Assembly (NCBI RefSeq): GCF_000372525.1 | Contig: NZ_AQUR01000100.1 | Location: forward strand, 124,001-188,000 | Origin: Cupriavidus neocaledonicus | Lineage (GTDB): Bacteria; Pseudomonadota; Gammaproteobacteria; Burkholderiales; Burkholderiaceae | Direction: 5' to 3' | Length of the DNA stretch: 64,000 nucleotides | In this document: positions 12,183-21,625 of the stretch, one piece after another | Layout: each line of letters opens with the position of its first letter | Position numbering within the stretch: position 1 is the first letter of the stretch | The notes under the pieces: generated by a model | Told to the model about the DNA's origin: nothing | The model's database searches: none | Seen by the model: the letters and a program-made list of their open reading frames with translations, nothing else | Position numbers and translations under genes: made by a program

Positions 12183-12197
12183 TGTAGAATCTCTACA
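12183..12197. promoter_or_regulatory. Operator palindrome 2 (hexR side), likely HexR site
   Basis: TGTAGAATCTCTACA has exactly the same 6-bp arms and 3-nt spacing as the copy at 12031-12045. It lies 34 nt upstream of the hexR ATG and overlaps a TAGAAT/TACATA -10-like sequence. This suggests autoregulation of hexR. Confidence 0.85.
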
Positions 12198-12231
12198 TAT
12201 CCTTTCCACGCCGACACCGCCGCCAGCCGCC

Positions 12232-13194
12232 ATGCGCGACCGCATCCTTGCCGTCTACGACACCCTTCGTCCTTCTGAACGCCGCCTGGCCGACTATGTC
12301 GCGCGCCATGGCGCCGCCGTAATCCGGCTGTCGATGCCGGAACTGGCCGAGCGCGCCGGCGTGTCGCAACCCACCATCGCGCGCTTCTGCGCGGCGCTGG
12401 GCTACGACGGCTTCCGCGAATTCAAGCTGCAGTTCGCGCAGAACGTCGGCGGCGGCACACCCTTCGTGCACCAGGATGTCGCCGCCGACGACCGCCCGGC
12501 GGACATCGCCGGCAAGGTGTTCGACCGCACCATCGCCACGCTGATGAGCGTGCGCAACGCGCTGTCGGCCGACCAGATCGAGCATGGCATCCAGCTGCTC
12601 GCCGGCGCGCGCCGCATCGAGTTCTACGGCTGCGGCAACTCCGGCATCGTCGCGCTCGACCTGCAGCACAAGTTCTTCCGCCTGGGCATGCCCACCGTCG
12701 CCTATGCCGATCCGCACGTGTTCAGCATGTCGGCGGCGCTGCTGGCCCCCGGCGACGTGGCCGTGCTGGTCTCCAACAGCGGGCGCACCTGGGACATGCT
12801 GACCGCCGCCACGCTGGCGCGCAGCAGCGGCGCCAGCGTGCTGGCGCTGACGCATAGCGGCTCGCCGCTGGCCCGGCTGGCCGATGTCTGCGTGTTTTCC
12901 GACGTCGAGGAAGACAGCGAGGTCTACACGCCGATGACCTCGCGCATCAGCCACCTGGTGCTGGGCGACGTACTCGCCGCCGGGGTCGCGCTGGCGCGCG
13001 CGGACACCGTCGCGCCGCGCCTGCAGCGCGCCAAGGCGCATCTGCGCGAGCGCCGCATTGCCGGTGCCGAGCCCGCGCCGTCACGTAGCCGCGGCCGCAC
13101 TGCGGCGGCCGAGCCGGCCACGCCGGCCACGCCGTCTACCTCCGCCAGGCCTGCACCGCCCGCCGCACGCCCCAGCCGCCGCAAGGCCGGCTGA
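12232..13194 (+). CDS. hexR: RpiR/HexR-family transcriptional regulator
   Basis: A 320-residue regulator with an N-terminal RpiR helix-turn-helix domain (residues about 1-77; MPELAERAGVSQPTIARFC is the recognition region). A SIS sugar-phosphate-binding domain follows (about 110-250; FYGCGNSGIVA and VSNSGRTWDM). HexR proteins repress Entner-Doudoroff and related genes and release DNA on binding 2-keto-3-deoxy-6-phosphogluconate. Divergence from edd, with two matched operators between them, supports the name. Residues from about 280 on form an Ala/Pro/Arg/Ser-rich low-complexity tail not expected in the family. The ATG at 12232 has no good Shine-Dalgarno but gives the standard N-terminus. Confidence 0.9.
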   Translation: MRDRILAVYDTLRPSERRLADYVARHGAAVIRLSMPELAERAGVSQPTIARFCAALGYDGFREFKLQFAQNVGGGTPFVHQDVAADDRPADIAGKVFDRTIATLMSVRNALSADQIEHGIQLLAGARRIEFYGCGNSGIVALDLQHKFFRLGMPTVAYADPHVFSMSAALLAPGDVAVLVSNSGRTWDMLTAATLARSSGASVLALTHSGSPLARLADVCVFSDVEEDSEVYTPMTSRISHLVLGDVLAAGVALARADTVAPRLQRAKAHLRERRIAGAEPAPSRSRGRTAAAEPATPATPSTSARPAPPAARPSRRKAG

Positions 13195-13217
13195 CCGCTC
13201 CGCGACGCCCGCGCGCC

Positions 13218-15650
13218 CTAGCGCGGCGCCGGCGGCCGTTCCCGCCAGTAGCGCGGCTCCGCCTGCCGGAACATCGACAGCGTGTAACCCGCGCGCGCCG
13301 TGTCAAGGGTTACTGCGCCGGTTTCATCGGTGCGATAGCGCAGGATGCCCGAGCGACCAAAGCGCTCCCACACTTCGGCGTTCGGATGGCGATAGCGGTT
13401 GCCATAGCCCAGCTGGAACACCGCGGCCGCGGGCCCGACCGCCTCGATCCAGTCCGCGCCGGACGACGTGGCGCTGCCGTGATGCGCCACCACCAGCACG
13501 TCGGCGCGCAAGGCTTCAGCCGGCAGGCGCGCGATCAACGCCCGTTCCTGCGCCAGGCCGATATCGCCGGTCAGCAGCAGGCTGTGCGCGGCCGTCTCCA
13601 CGCGCAGCACGCAGCTGCGCGCATTGCTGGCGATGTCGGCGTGCTGCGAGTGTTCAGGCAGCGGATGCAGCACGGCAAAACGCACGCCATCCCACTGCCA
13701 TTGCTGTCCCGCTGCGCATGGGCTCCACTGGGCCGGGCCGGATCCATGACGAAACGCCTCCAGCAGCGGGTGGCTGGCTGGCGCACCGGTGCTGCGCGCC
13801 ACCACGTCGACCGTCCCCGCAATGTCCGCCACGCCACCGGCATGATCGATGTCTTCATGGCTGACCATCAGGTGGTCGAGCCGCGTCACCCCCTCGGCGC
13901 GCATTAGCGGCACCACCACCTGCGCGCCCGCGCTGGACCCCGAGGCATAGCCCGGCCCGGTGTCGTACAGCAGCGCATGCGAGCGCGTGCGCACCAGCAC
14001 CGCCGTGCCCTGCCCGACATCGAACATCACCGCGCGGAACTGGCCGTCGGCAACCGGCGGGCCGCGCGCCACCAGCATCGGCAGCATCACCAGGCCGCCA
14101 TGCCGGCGCAGGCGCGCCGAGGCCACGGGCGCCACCAGTACGGCCACGCCAAGCGCAGCCAGCAGCAGCGCTACCGGCCCGGCGCTGGCGGCCTCCCACA
14201 TCGCCCAGGGCAGCATGGAGAACCATGCCAGCACGGCGGCCAGCCCCACCATCGCAAGGTGGGCGACTGCCATCACCGGCGCGGCCAGCCACAGCGGCAG
14301 CGCGGCGCCCAGCAGCGCCAGCGGCGTGATCAGCAGGCTGACCACCGGGATGGCCACCGCGTTGGCAAACGGCGACACCACCGAGACCTGGCCGAACAGC
14401 AGCAGCGTCAGCGGCACCAGCCCGACGGTCACGGCCCACTGGGTGCGCGCGCCCGCGGCAAGCGTGGCCCGCAGCCGTTGCCAGTGCCCCGCGATCGCGG
14501 CGTCGCGTCCCGGCCGCGACGCGAAGAAGATCACCGCGACGGCACCGAAGGACAGCCAGAAACCGGGCAGCATGACCGCCCACGGATCCAGCAGCAACGC
14601 CATCAGCGCCGCCCACGCCAGCACCACCGACGCCGGCGGCGCGCGTGCGCCCCACACCGCAACCGCCGCGACGCAGAGCATGGCCACGGTGCGCAGCGCC
14701 GGGATCTGCATGCCGGCCAGCATGCCGTAGCCCAGCGCGGTGGCCACCGCCACCCCCAGCGCGGCTTGCCGGGCGGGAAGCCACAATGGCAAGGGGCGGC
14801 GCAGGTAGCGGCCAACGCCGAACGAATGGCGCCACAGCAGTCCGGCAAGCGACGCCGCCATGCCGGCCACCATGGTGATATGCAGTCCCGAAATGGCCAC
14901 CAGGTGGCTCACGCCGGTACGCCGGAACAGTTGCCAGTCTTCCGCCTCGATGCCGCGCTGGTCGCCGATCACCAGCGCGACCAGCACCGCCCCATAGCGC
15001 GCCCCCGCCGGCAGCGCGGCGCGCAGGTGGTCGCGCACGGCGGCACGCCAGGCTTCGATGCGCCAGGCCACCCGCTCCGAGGTGGCATCCTGCGGCGGAC
15101 CCAGGGCGCGGCGCACGTAGCCGGTGGCGCCATAGCCTTGCGCCAGCAGCCAGTAGGCGTAGTCGAAGCCGAACGGATTGGCAAGCCCGCGCGGGCGCCG
15201 CAGGCGCAGCGTCAGCGTGAAGCGTTGTCCCGGGCTCAACTCGAGCGGCGCGTCACGCCAGCTGAGGATGACCCGGCCAGGCAGCGGCTGGTGCGGCCCC
15301 GCGGCCTGCTCGACGGTGAACGCGAAGCGTGTGCCGGCGGGGGATTGCGTGGGCAGCCCCGCGACCACCCCGCGCACGTCGAGGTCGCGCGCTTCCAGCG
15401 CCACGGGCAGCCATTCACGCAGGCGCAGCTCGGCGCGCCAGGCAGCCCAGCAGTACGCCATGGCAAAGGCCAGCGCCGCCAGCGCCAGGCCGTGCAGCAT
15501 GGCAGGCAGGCGCCTGCCCCACAAGGCCATGCCGATGGCGCACAAGGCCAGCAGCGCTGCGCCCAGGCGCAGGCCGTGCGGCTGCGGCAGCGTCGACTGC
15601 TGCTGCAGGCTCCAGCACCCGGCCACGAATGCCACCACGAAGCAACGCAC
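13218..15650 (-). CDS. comEC: ComEC/Rec2 family DNA-uptake channel protein
   Basis: An 810-residue inner-membrane protein with the three-part ComEC architecture. It has an N-terminal DUF4131 region with the first membrane segments, a central competence domain of many hydrophobic helices (HLVAISGLHITMVAGM near residue 230 is diagnostic) and a C-terminal metallo-beta-lactamase fold domain with the metal motif SHEDIDHAGG. ComEC carries single-stranded DNA into the cytoplasm in natural transformation. The start is a GTG at 15650 with a very strong Shine-Dalgarno (GGAGGAGGT) just upstream. It is convergent with hexR and 71 nt downstream of tatD. Other competence genes are not in the window. Confidence 0.95.
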   Translation of the reverse strand: MRCFVVAFVAGCWSLQQQSTLPQPHGLRLGAALLALCAIGMALWGRRLPAMLHGLALAALAFAMAYCWAAWRAELRLREWLPVALEARDLDVRGVVAGLPTQSPAGTRFAFTVEQAAGPHQPLPGRVILSWRDAPLELSPGQRFTLTLRLRRPRGLANPFGFDYAYWLLAQGYGATGYVRRALGPPQDATSERVAWRIEAWRAAVRDHLRAALPAGARYGAVLVALVIGDQRGIEAEDWQLFRRTGVSHLVAISGLHITMVAGMAASLAGLLWRHSFGVGRYLRRPLPLWLPARQAALGVAVATALGYGMLAGMQIPALRTVAMLCVAAVAVWGARAPPASVVLAWAALMALLLDPWAVMLPGFWLSFGAVAVIFFASRPGRDAAIAGHWQRLRATLAAGARTQWAVTVGLVPLTLLLFGQVSVVSPFANAVAIPVVSLLITPLALLGAALPLWLAAPVMAVAHLAMVGLAAVLAWFSMLPWAMWEAASAGPVALLLAALGVAVLVAPVASARLRRHGGLVMLPMLVARGPPVADGQFRAVMFDVGQGTAVLVRTRSHALLYDTGPGYASGSSAGAQVVVPLMRAEGVTRLDHLMVSHEDIDHAGGVADIAGTVDVVARSTGAPASHPLLEAFRHGSGPAQWSPCAAGQQWQWDGVRFAVLHPLPEHSQHADIASNARSCVLRVETAAHSLLLTGDIGLAQERALIARLPAEALRADVLVVAHHGSATSSGADWIEAVGPAAAVFQLGYGNRYRHPNAEVWERFGRSGILRYRTDETGAVTLDTARAGYTLSMFRQAEPRYWRERPPAPR

Positions 15651-15721
15651 GGCACCTCCTCCGATGATCTTGCATGAACGGAGTTGTACCCGCGCGCAGG
15701 CGCGGCAAGCTTGTCAGCCTG

Positions 15722-16582
15722 TCAGGAAGATGTGGAAGTTGTGTGACCGCCAGAAAGCGGAGGCGCCATGGTGTCGGCGAACGCCGCCAGTCGCGGCAGC
15801 GCCGCCACGGCGTTGCGCCAGGTTGCCTGCGCCAGCGTCGTGGCGTCGATGCCGCGCAGTTCCGCCATCACGCGTGCCACGCCGGCGACCTCGGCGGGTG
15901 TGTTGCGCGCCTTGTGCTGTTCGCCGAACTGGTCGTCCGACAGCCATGCCGGCGCGATGTCTGGCGCATCGGTTTCCAGCACCAGCGCGTCCAGCGGCAG
16001 CTCGGTCGCCAGCCGGCGGATCTGGCGCGCGCGGCTGAAGGTGACGTTGCCGCCGAAGCCCAGCTTCAGGCCCTGCTCGACGAAGCGCCGCGCCTGTTCG
16101 TGGCTGCCGTTGAAGGCGTGGGCGATGCCGCGCTTCACGCCGAGCTTGCGCAGCTGCGCGCCGACCTGGTCCTGCGACTTGCGCACGTGCAGCAGCACCG
16201 GCAGGTCGAACTCGCGCGCGAGCTTCAGCTGTTCGACGTAGAGCCAGGTCTGGTGGTCCGGGTCCAGTCCCGCGACGAAGAAGTCGAGCCCGATCTCGCC
16301 GATGCCGACGAAGCGCGGGTCGCCCATGCTGGCGGCGACCTGGCGCCGCAGCGTGTCGAGCTCGGGCTGGCCCGCGCCGGGCGAGCACAGCGGGTGGATG
16401 CCCAGCGCGTAGACGCAGCGCGCATCGCGATGCGCCAGCGCGCGCACGGTATCGAAGTTCCACGCGGCCACCGCCGGCACCACGATGCCGCGCACGCCAG
16501 CGGCCTCGGCCGCGTCGGTGACCTGCTCGCGGTCCGCGTCGAACTCGCCGGCGTCGAGATGGCAATGAGTGTCGATCCACAT
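15722..16582 (-). CDS. tatD: TatD family metal-dependent hydrolase (DNase)
   Basis: A 286-residue TatD-type amidohydrolase-fold nuclease. The metal motif THCHLD is at residues 4-9, GIGEIGLDFF near residue 93 gives the glutamate ligand, and LETDAPDIAP carries the late aspartate. Family members are 3'-5' exonucleases acting in DNA repair and DNA fragmentation. I chose ATG 16582 because the metal motif must be near the N-terminus; upstream in-frame sequence overlaps lolD and is not family-like. It starts 13 nt after lolD stops, so it is probably in the lolC/E-lolD-tatD-comEC run. Confidence 0.95.
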   Translation of the reverse strand: MWIDTHCHLDAGEFDADREQVTDAAEAAGVRGIVVPAVAAWNFDTVRALAHRDARCVYALGIHPLCSPGAGQPELDTLRRQVAASMGDPRFVGIGEIGLDFFVAGLDPDHQTWLYVEQLKLAREFDLPVLLHVRKSQDQVGAQLRKLGVKRGIAHAFNGSHEQARRFVEQGLKLGFGGNVTFSRARQIRRLATELPLDALVLETDAPDIAPAWLSDDQFGEQHKARNTPAEVAGVARVMAELRGIDATTLAQATWRNAVAALPRLAAFADTMAPPLSGGHTTSTSS

Positions 16583-16595
16583 GGCCGCGGCCGCC

Positions 16596-17336
16596 TCAGC
16601 GTTCCTGGTGCAGGTGACCGTCGCGCAGCCGCAGCACGCGGTCGCAGCGGCCGGCCAGGTCGAGGTCGTGGGTGACGATGACAAAGCTGGTGCCGAGCGT
16701 GCGCGACAGTTCCAGCATCAGGTCATAGACGCCGCCGGCGGTGTGGTCGTCGAGATTGCCGGTGGGCTCGTCGGCCAGCACGCAGGCCGGCTGGCCCACC
16801 AGCGCGCGCGCAATGGCGACGCGCTGGCGCTCGCCGCCGGACAGCTCGCCCGGCCGATGCCGCGAGCGCCCGCCCAGCCCGACACGCTCCAGCATCGCCT
16901 GCGCGGTCTCGCGCGCGGCGGGCTGGGTCAGGCCGCGGATGCGCAGCGGCATCGCCACGTTGTCGAGCGCGGTGAATTCCGGCAGCAGGTGATGGAACTG
17001 GTAGACAAAGCCCAGCGAGCGGTTGCGCACCACATTGCGCTCGCGCTCGCGCAGCGCCGTGAAAGGCTTGCCGAGCAGCGCGACGCGGCCGGAATCGGGC
17101 TCGTCGAGCCCGCCCAGCACATGCAGCAGCGTGCTCTTGCCCGAACCGGAGGCACCGACGATGGCCACCTTCTCGCCGGCGTTGACGCGCACGTCGACGC
17201 CGCGCAGCACCTCGACGTCGAGCTCGCCCTGGCGGAAGCGCTTGGTCAGGCCCTCGGCCACCAGCACCGGCGCGCCGGTGCGCGGCTGGCCCGGGGCAGG
17301 CGTGGAAGTAGCGGCTTGCAGCACGGCTTCACTCAT
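16596..17336 (-). CDS. lolD: Lipoprotein-releasing ABC transporter ATP-binding protein LolD
   Basis: A 246-residue ABC ATPase that powers release of outer-membrane lipoproteins from the inner membrane to LolA. Walker A is GASGSGKST, the signature is [15 protein letters not shown] and Walker B ends in [10 protein letters not shown]. The stretch [11 protein letters not shown] is typical of LolD. It overlaps the upstream membrane-component gene by 8 nt (ATG inside the end of lolC/E), so the two are translationally coupled. Confidence 0.97.
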   Translation of the reverse strand: MSEAVLQAATSTPAPGQPRTGAPVLVAEGLTKRFRQGELDVEVLRGVDVRVNAGEKVAIVGASGSGKSTLLHVLGGLDEPDSGRVALLGKPFTALRERERNVVRNRSLGFVYQFHHLLPEFTALDNVAMPLRIRGLTQPAARETAQAMLERVGLGGRSRHRPGELSGGERQRVAIARALVGQPACVLADEPTGNLDDHTAGGVYDLMLELSRTLGTSFVIVTHDLDLAGRCDRVLRLRDGHLHQER

Positions 17337-18579
17337 AGCGCAGCGCCTCCGCCGGGTTGACGCGGGCGGCGCGCCAGCTGGGATAGAGCGTGGCCAGCGT
17401 GGCCAGCACGAAAGAGATGATGCCGATGGTGGCGATGTCGTTCACGCGGGGATCGGAAGGGAGTTGGCTGATGAAATAGATGTCGCGCGGCAGGAACTGC
17501 ACGTGCAGCAGCCGCTCGATGAAGGGCACGATCACGTCGATATTGGTGGCGATCAGCGTGCCGCCGGCCACGCCCAGCAGCGTGCCGATAAAGCCGATGG
17601 CCACGCCCTGCACGATGAAGATCTTCATGATCGAGCCCGGCTGCGCGCCCATGGTGCGCAGGATGGCGATATCGGCCTGCTTGTCGGTGACGGTCATCAC
17701 CAGCGTCGACACCAGGTTGAACGCGGCCACCGCGATGATCAGCGTCAGGATGATGAACATCATCCGCTTCTCGGTCTGCACCGCGGCAAACCAGTTGCGG
17801 TTTTGCTTCGACCAGTCGCGCAGGTACAGCTCGCCCGACATGGTTCCGGCCAGTTCCTGCGCCACCAGCGGCGCGCGCTGCATGTCCTGCAGCTTCAGCC
17901 GTACGCCGGTGGGGCCGCTCAGGCGGAACAGAGTCTCGGCGTCTTGCAGGTTGACCAGCGCCAGCGCGCTGTCGAACTCGAAGTGGCCGGACGAAAACAC
18001 GCCCACCACGGTGAACTGCTTGAGCCGGGGCAGCACGCCCGCCGGCGTGATGGTGCCCTGCGGCGCCAGCAGCGTGACCTTGTCGCCGACTTGCACGCCC
18101 ATGGCATTGGCCAGCTCGTTGCCCAGCGCGATGCCGAAGCTGCCCGGCACCAGCGCCGCCATGTTGCCGGCGCGGAACTGGCTGCCGATCTCCGACACCT
18201 TGGGCTCCTGCGACGGCTCCACGCCGCGCAGCAGCACGCCGCGCACGGCATCGTCGCGGGTCAGCATGGCCTGCGCCGCCACGTAGGGCGCGGCACCGAC
18301 CACTTCCTTGTTCTGCAGCGCCTCGGCCGCGGTCTTCTGCCAGTCGGGCAGCGCCGACGGGCCGATCACCTCGATATGCGCCAGCACCGACAGCATGCGG
18401 TCGCGCACTTCCTTCTGGAACCCGTTCATCACCGACAGCACCACGATCAGCGCGGCCACGCCGAGCGCGATGCCCAGCATCGAGATCATCGAGATAAACG
18501 AAATGAAGGTGTTGCGGCTGGCGCGCTTGCTTGCGCGGGTGTATCGCCAGCCGATCTGCCACTCGTAGGGAAATTTCAA
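17329..18579 (-). CDS. lolC: Lipoprotein-releasing ABC transporter permease, LolC/LolE family (LolF-like)
   Basis: A 416-residue inner-membrane permease of the Lol system. A membrane helix near residues 25-47 and three C-terminal helices flank a large periplasmic domain; [23 protein letters not shown] is the first helix region. The start is most likely TTG at 18579, giving the family N-terminus [16 protein letters not shown], with AGGAA about six nucleotides upstream. The next upstream in-frame start would add 23 unrelated residues. Only one permease gene is present, so the complex is probably a homodimer of one LolC/E-type subunit with LolD. Confidence 0.93.
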   Translation of the reverse strand: MKFPYEWQIGWRYTRASKRASRNTFISFISMISMLGIALGVAALIVVLSVMNGFQKEVRDRMLSVLAHIEVIGPSALPDWQKTAAEALQNKEVVGAAPYVAAQAMLTRDDAVRGVLLRGVEPSQEPKVSEIGSQFRAGNMAALVPGSFGIALGNELANAMGVQVGDKVTLLAPQGTITPAGVLPRLKQFTVVGVFSSGHFEFDSALALVNLQDAETLFRLSGPTGVRLKLQDMQRAPLVAQELAGTMSGELYLRDWSKQNRNWFAAVQTEKRMMFIILTLIIAVAAFNLVSTLVMTVTDKQADIAILRTMGAQPGSIMKIFIVQGVAIGFIGTLLGVAGGTLIATNIDVIVPFIERLLHVQFLPRDIYFISQLPSDPRVNDIATIGIISFVLATLATLYPSWRAARVNPAEALRYE

Positions 18580-18727
18580 GAGGATTCCTGTTGGTTCGGG
18601 AAAGCGCCAGTGCCCGTCGGGGCGCCGCCGGCGGCACGCAGGGCACACTGGCGGGCGGCGCCGCGCTCACGTCGCGGCCGGGTCCGGGACTGGCGCGAGC
18701 CAGCCGGGAGTTTACAATCTCGCCACC

Positions 18728-19858
18728 ATGATGACGCACCTGACCCTGATTGTGCCCTTTTCCGTCCCGCCCGGCGCCGGCGACGACGGCCGCGACGACG
18801 TCGTTCCCGGCGCGCTGCTGCGGCAATTGGAGCTGCCGGCGCTCGGAAAGTTGCTGACCCGGGCCGCGCCCGGCCCGCGCGAGCGGCACGACGACCCTTT
18901 CCTGCGCAGCCTGCCGCAGGAACGCTGGCTGGCCGGCAAGGCCGGACTGGACACGGTGCGGGTGCCGCTGGCGCCCTATATGCGGCTGGCCGACAGCGTC
19001 GGGGCCGCCCCGGACGCACCGACGGGGGTCCAGGCCCCCGCCGACGGCCAGTCCTGGGCGTGCCTGGAGCCGGTGCACATCCATGCCGCGCGCGATCACC
19101 TGGTGCTGATGCCGCCGGGCCAGCTCGGCCTGCGGCCGCAGGAAGCCACCGCGCTGCGCGAGGCCATCGACGCACTGCTGCAGGAGTCCGGCATCGCGCT
19201 GGAGACGCCCTGCCCGCAGCGCTGGTACCTGCCCGAGGCCGTGTTCGGCCCGCTCGAGGCCACCACCCCGCTGCGCGCGGCGGGCCGCAATATCGACATC
19301 TGGATGCAGGCCGGCGCGCGCGCGCGCGACTGGCGCCGGCTACAGAACGAAATCCAGATGACGTGGTTCGACCACCGCGTCAACCAGGCCCGCGAGGCCG
19401 CCGGCGAGGTCCCGGTCAATTCGGTCTGGCTGTACGGCGGCGGCGCGCTGCAGCCGGTGCCGCGGCTGGCCGATACGGTGCTGAGCGGCGACCCGTTCCT
19501 GAGCGGCCTGGCGCTGGCCGGCGGCAGCCGCGTGCTGCCGGTGCCGGCAGGCCTGGTCGGCGCGGCCGCGCTCGAAGGCTCGGTACTCGCGATGCTCGAC
19601 AGCGCCACCGAGGCGCATATCGCCGAGGACTGGGGCCTGTGGCTGGACCGCATGCACGCGCTCGATGCCGACTGGTTCGGTCCGGCGCTGGAAGCGCTCG
19701 CGGCCGGCCGGATCGGCGCCGTCACGCTGGTGCTTGGCGGCGAGAACCACTTCGCCGAGTTCACCGTGCGGCGCGCCGACCTGCGCAAATTCTGGCGCGG
19801 CATGGGCCAGCGCGGCGACTGGCGCGCGCTGCTGTCCGACCTCGCCTTTGCCGCCTGA
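18728..19858 (+). CDS. RpfE-like / phosphoglycerate mutase-related protein (COG4255)
   Basis: A 376-residue cytoplasmic protein of a family annotated as RpfE-type regulatory protein or cofactor-independent phosphoglycerate mutase-like. The residues WFDHRVNQAREAAGEVPVNSVWLYGGG are characteristic; VWLYGGG is the best-conserved part. Function is unproven and the phosphoglycerate mutase label rests on weak similarity. It is divergent from lolC/E and 36 nt upstream of recJ, with which it is probably co-transcribed. A TACAAT -10-like hexamer ends 9 nt before the ATG, leaving little room for a leader. Confidence 0.8.
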   Translation: MMTHLTLIVPFSVPPGAGDDGRDDVVPGALLRQLELPALGKLLTRAAPGPRERHDDPFLRSLPQERWLAGKAGLDTVRVPLAPYMRLADSVGAAPDAPTGVQAPADGQSWACLEPVHIHAARDHLVLMPPGQLGLRPQEATALREAIDALLQESGIALETPCPQRWYLPEAVFGPLEATTPLRAAGRNIDIWMQAGARARDWRRLQNEIQMTWFDHRVNQAREAAGEVPVNSVWLYGGGALQPVPRLADTVLSGDPFLSGLALAGGSRVLPVPAGLVGAAALEGSVLAMLDSATEAHIAEDWGLWLDRMHALDADWFGPALEALAAGRIGAVTLVLGGENHFAEFTVRRADLRKFWRGMGQRGDWRALLSDLAFAA

Positions 19859-19894
19859 AGCCATCGCTCCCGACATTCCACTGCCGCCCCGCCC

Positions 19895-21598
19895 ATGACC
19901 CGGATCGCCATCCGCCAATATTCTCCCGAACACGCCAGCGCGCTGGCCGCCACCGGCCTGCACCCGACGCTGGCGCGCATCCTGGCCGCGCGCGGCGTGG
20001 CCCGCGCCACGGAACTGGCCACCGACCTGCCCGAACTGGTGCCGCCCGCGGCCATGAAGGGCATCGGCCACGCCGCGACCTACCTGGCCGACGCCATCGC
20101 CGCCGGCAAGCGCCTGCTGATCGTCGCCGACTATGACTGCGACGGCGCCACCGCGTGCGCGGTGGGCGTGCGCGGGCTGCGCATGCTAGGCGCGCGGGTC
20201 GAATACATCGTGCCCAACCGCTTCGAGTACGGCTATGGCCTGACGCCCGAAATCGTGGCGCTGGCGGCGAAGCAGAATCCGGACGTGATCGTCACGGTCG
20301 ACAACGGCATTGCCAGCGTCGACGGCGTCGCCGCGGCCAATGCGCTGGGCATCGACGTGGTGGTGACCGACCACCACCTGCCGGGCTCGGAGTTGCCGCA
20401 GGCCGCGGTGATCGTCAACCCGAACCAGCCGGGCTGCGAATTCCCCAGCAAGAACCTGGCGGGCGTGGGCGTGATGTTCTACGTGCTGCTGGCGCTGCGC
20501 GCCGAACTGCGCCGGCGCGGCGTGTACACCCAGCAGAACCAGCCGCCGCTGCAAACGCTGCTGGACCTGGTGGCGCTGGGCACCGTGGCCGACGTGGTCA
20601 AGCTCGACACCAACAACCGCATCCTGGTGGCGCAGGGCCTGCGCCGCATGCGCGCCGGCCGCATGCAGCCCGGCGTGGCCGCGCTGTTCCGCGCCGCCGG
20701 GCGCGAGTCCGCGCGCGCCAACACCTTCGACCTTGGCTTCGGCCTGGGGCCGCGCCTGAATGCGGCCGGCCGGCTGGCCGACATGTCGCTGGGCATCGAG
20801 TGCCTGCTGACCGACGATGCCAACCGCGCCTGGGAAATCGCCCAGGAGCTGGACAGCATGAACCGCGAGCGGCGCGACATCGAGGCCGGCATGCAGCAGG
20901 AAGCGCTGCGCATCCTGGAGCAGCCCATGGCCGGGCTGGCCGGCGCGGATGCCTCGCGCTTTACCGTCAGCGTGTTCAACGATACCTGGCACCAGGGCGT
21001 GATCGGGATCGTGGCGTCGCGGCTCAAGGACAAGTTCCACCGCCCCACCATCACTTTTGCGCCGGGCGACGACACCACCGTCAAGGGCTCGGGCCGCTCG
21101 ATCCCGGGCTTCCACCTGCGCGATGCGCTCGACCTGGTGTCCAAGCGCCACCCCGGCATGCTGCTCAAGTTCGGCGGCCACGCCATGGCTGCGGGACTGA
21201 CCGTGCGCGCCGAACGCTTTGCCGAGTTCCAGGAAGCGTTCGAGGCGGTCGGGCGCGAATGGCTGACCGACGACCAGCTGGCGCGCGTGATCGAGACCGA
21301 CGGCGATATCGAGGACCAGTGCTTCAGCCCGGAGTTCGTCACCCTGCTGGAACAGCAGGTGTGGGGCCAGGGCTTCCCGGCGCCGACCTTCTGCGGCGAG
21401 TTCGACGTGCTGCGCCAGAGCGTGCTCAAGGGCAAGCACCTGAAGCTGCAGCTGGGGCGCGGCAGCCAGCGCTTCGACGCGATCTGGTTTAACCATGCCG
21501 ACTCGCTCGGCGCCAGCGCGCAAGTGGCCTACCGGCTCGACAACAACACCTTCAACGGCGTCACCCGCGTGCAGCTGGTGATCGAGCACGCGCAGTAG
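19895..21598 (+). CDS. recJ: Single-stranded-DNA-specific 5'-3' exonuclease RecJ
   Basis: A 567-residue RecJ of normal length. It degrades single-stranded DNA 5' to 3' in RecF-pathway recombination, base-excision and mismatch repair. DHH-family motifs are present: VADYDCDGATA near residue 75, VDNG, VVTDHHLPG near residue 157 and the C-terminal DHHA1 motif GGHAMAAG. It follows the COG4255 gene by 36 nt and converges on the LytM lipoprotein gene. Confidence 0.98.
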   Translation: MTRIAIRQYSPEHASALAATGLHPTLARILAARGVARATELATDLPELVPPAAMKGIGHAATYLADAIAAGKRLLIVADYDCDGATACAVGVRGLRMLGARVEYIVPNRFEYGYGLTPEIVALAAKQNPDVIVTVDNGIASVDGVAAANALGIDVVVTDHHLPGSELPQAAVIVNPNQPGCEFPSKNLAGVGVMFYVLLALRAELRRRGVYTQQNQPPLQTLLDLVALGTVADVVKLDTNNRILVAQGLRRMRAGRMQPGVAALFRAAGRESARANTFDLGFGLGPRLNAAGRLADMSLGIECLLTDDANRAWEIAQELDSMNRERRDIEAGMQQEALRILEQPMAGLAGADASRFTVSVFNDTWHQGVIGIVASRLKDKFHRPTITFAPGDDTTVKGSGRSIPGFHLRDALDLVSKRHPGMLLKFGGHAMAAGLTVRAERFAEFQEAFEAVGREWLTDDQLARVIETDGDIEDQCFSPEFVTLLEQQVWGQGFPAPTFCGEFDVLRQSVLKGKHLKLQLGRGSQRFDAIWFNHADSLGASAQVAYRLDNNTFNGVTRVQLVIEHAQ

Positions 21599-21625
21599 CG
21601 TGCCCGGGGGCGCGGTGCGCCCCGC

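Noticed and set aside
9937-12231. In-frame extension of hexR back through the edd region
   Set aside because: The extension is antisense to edd; the helix-turn-helix domain starts at 12232 and the operators lie directly upstream.
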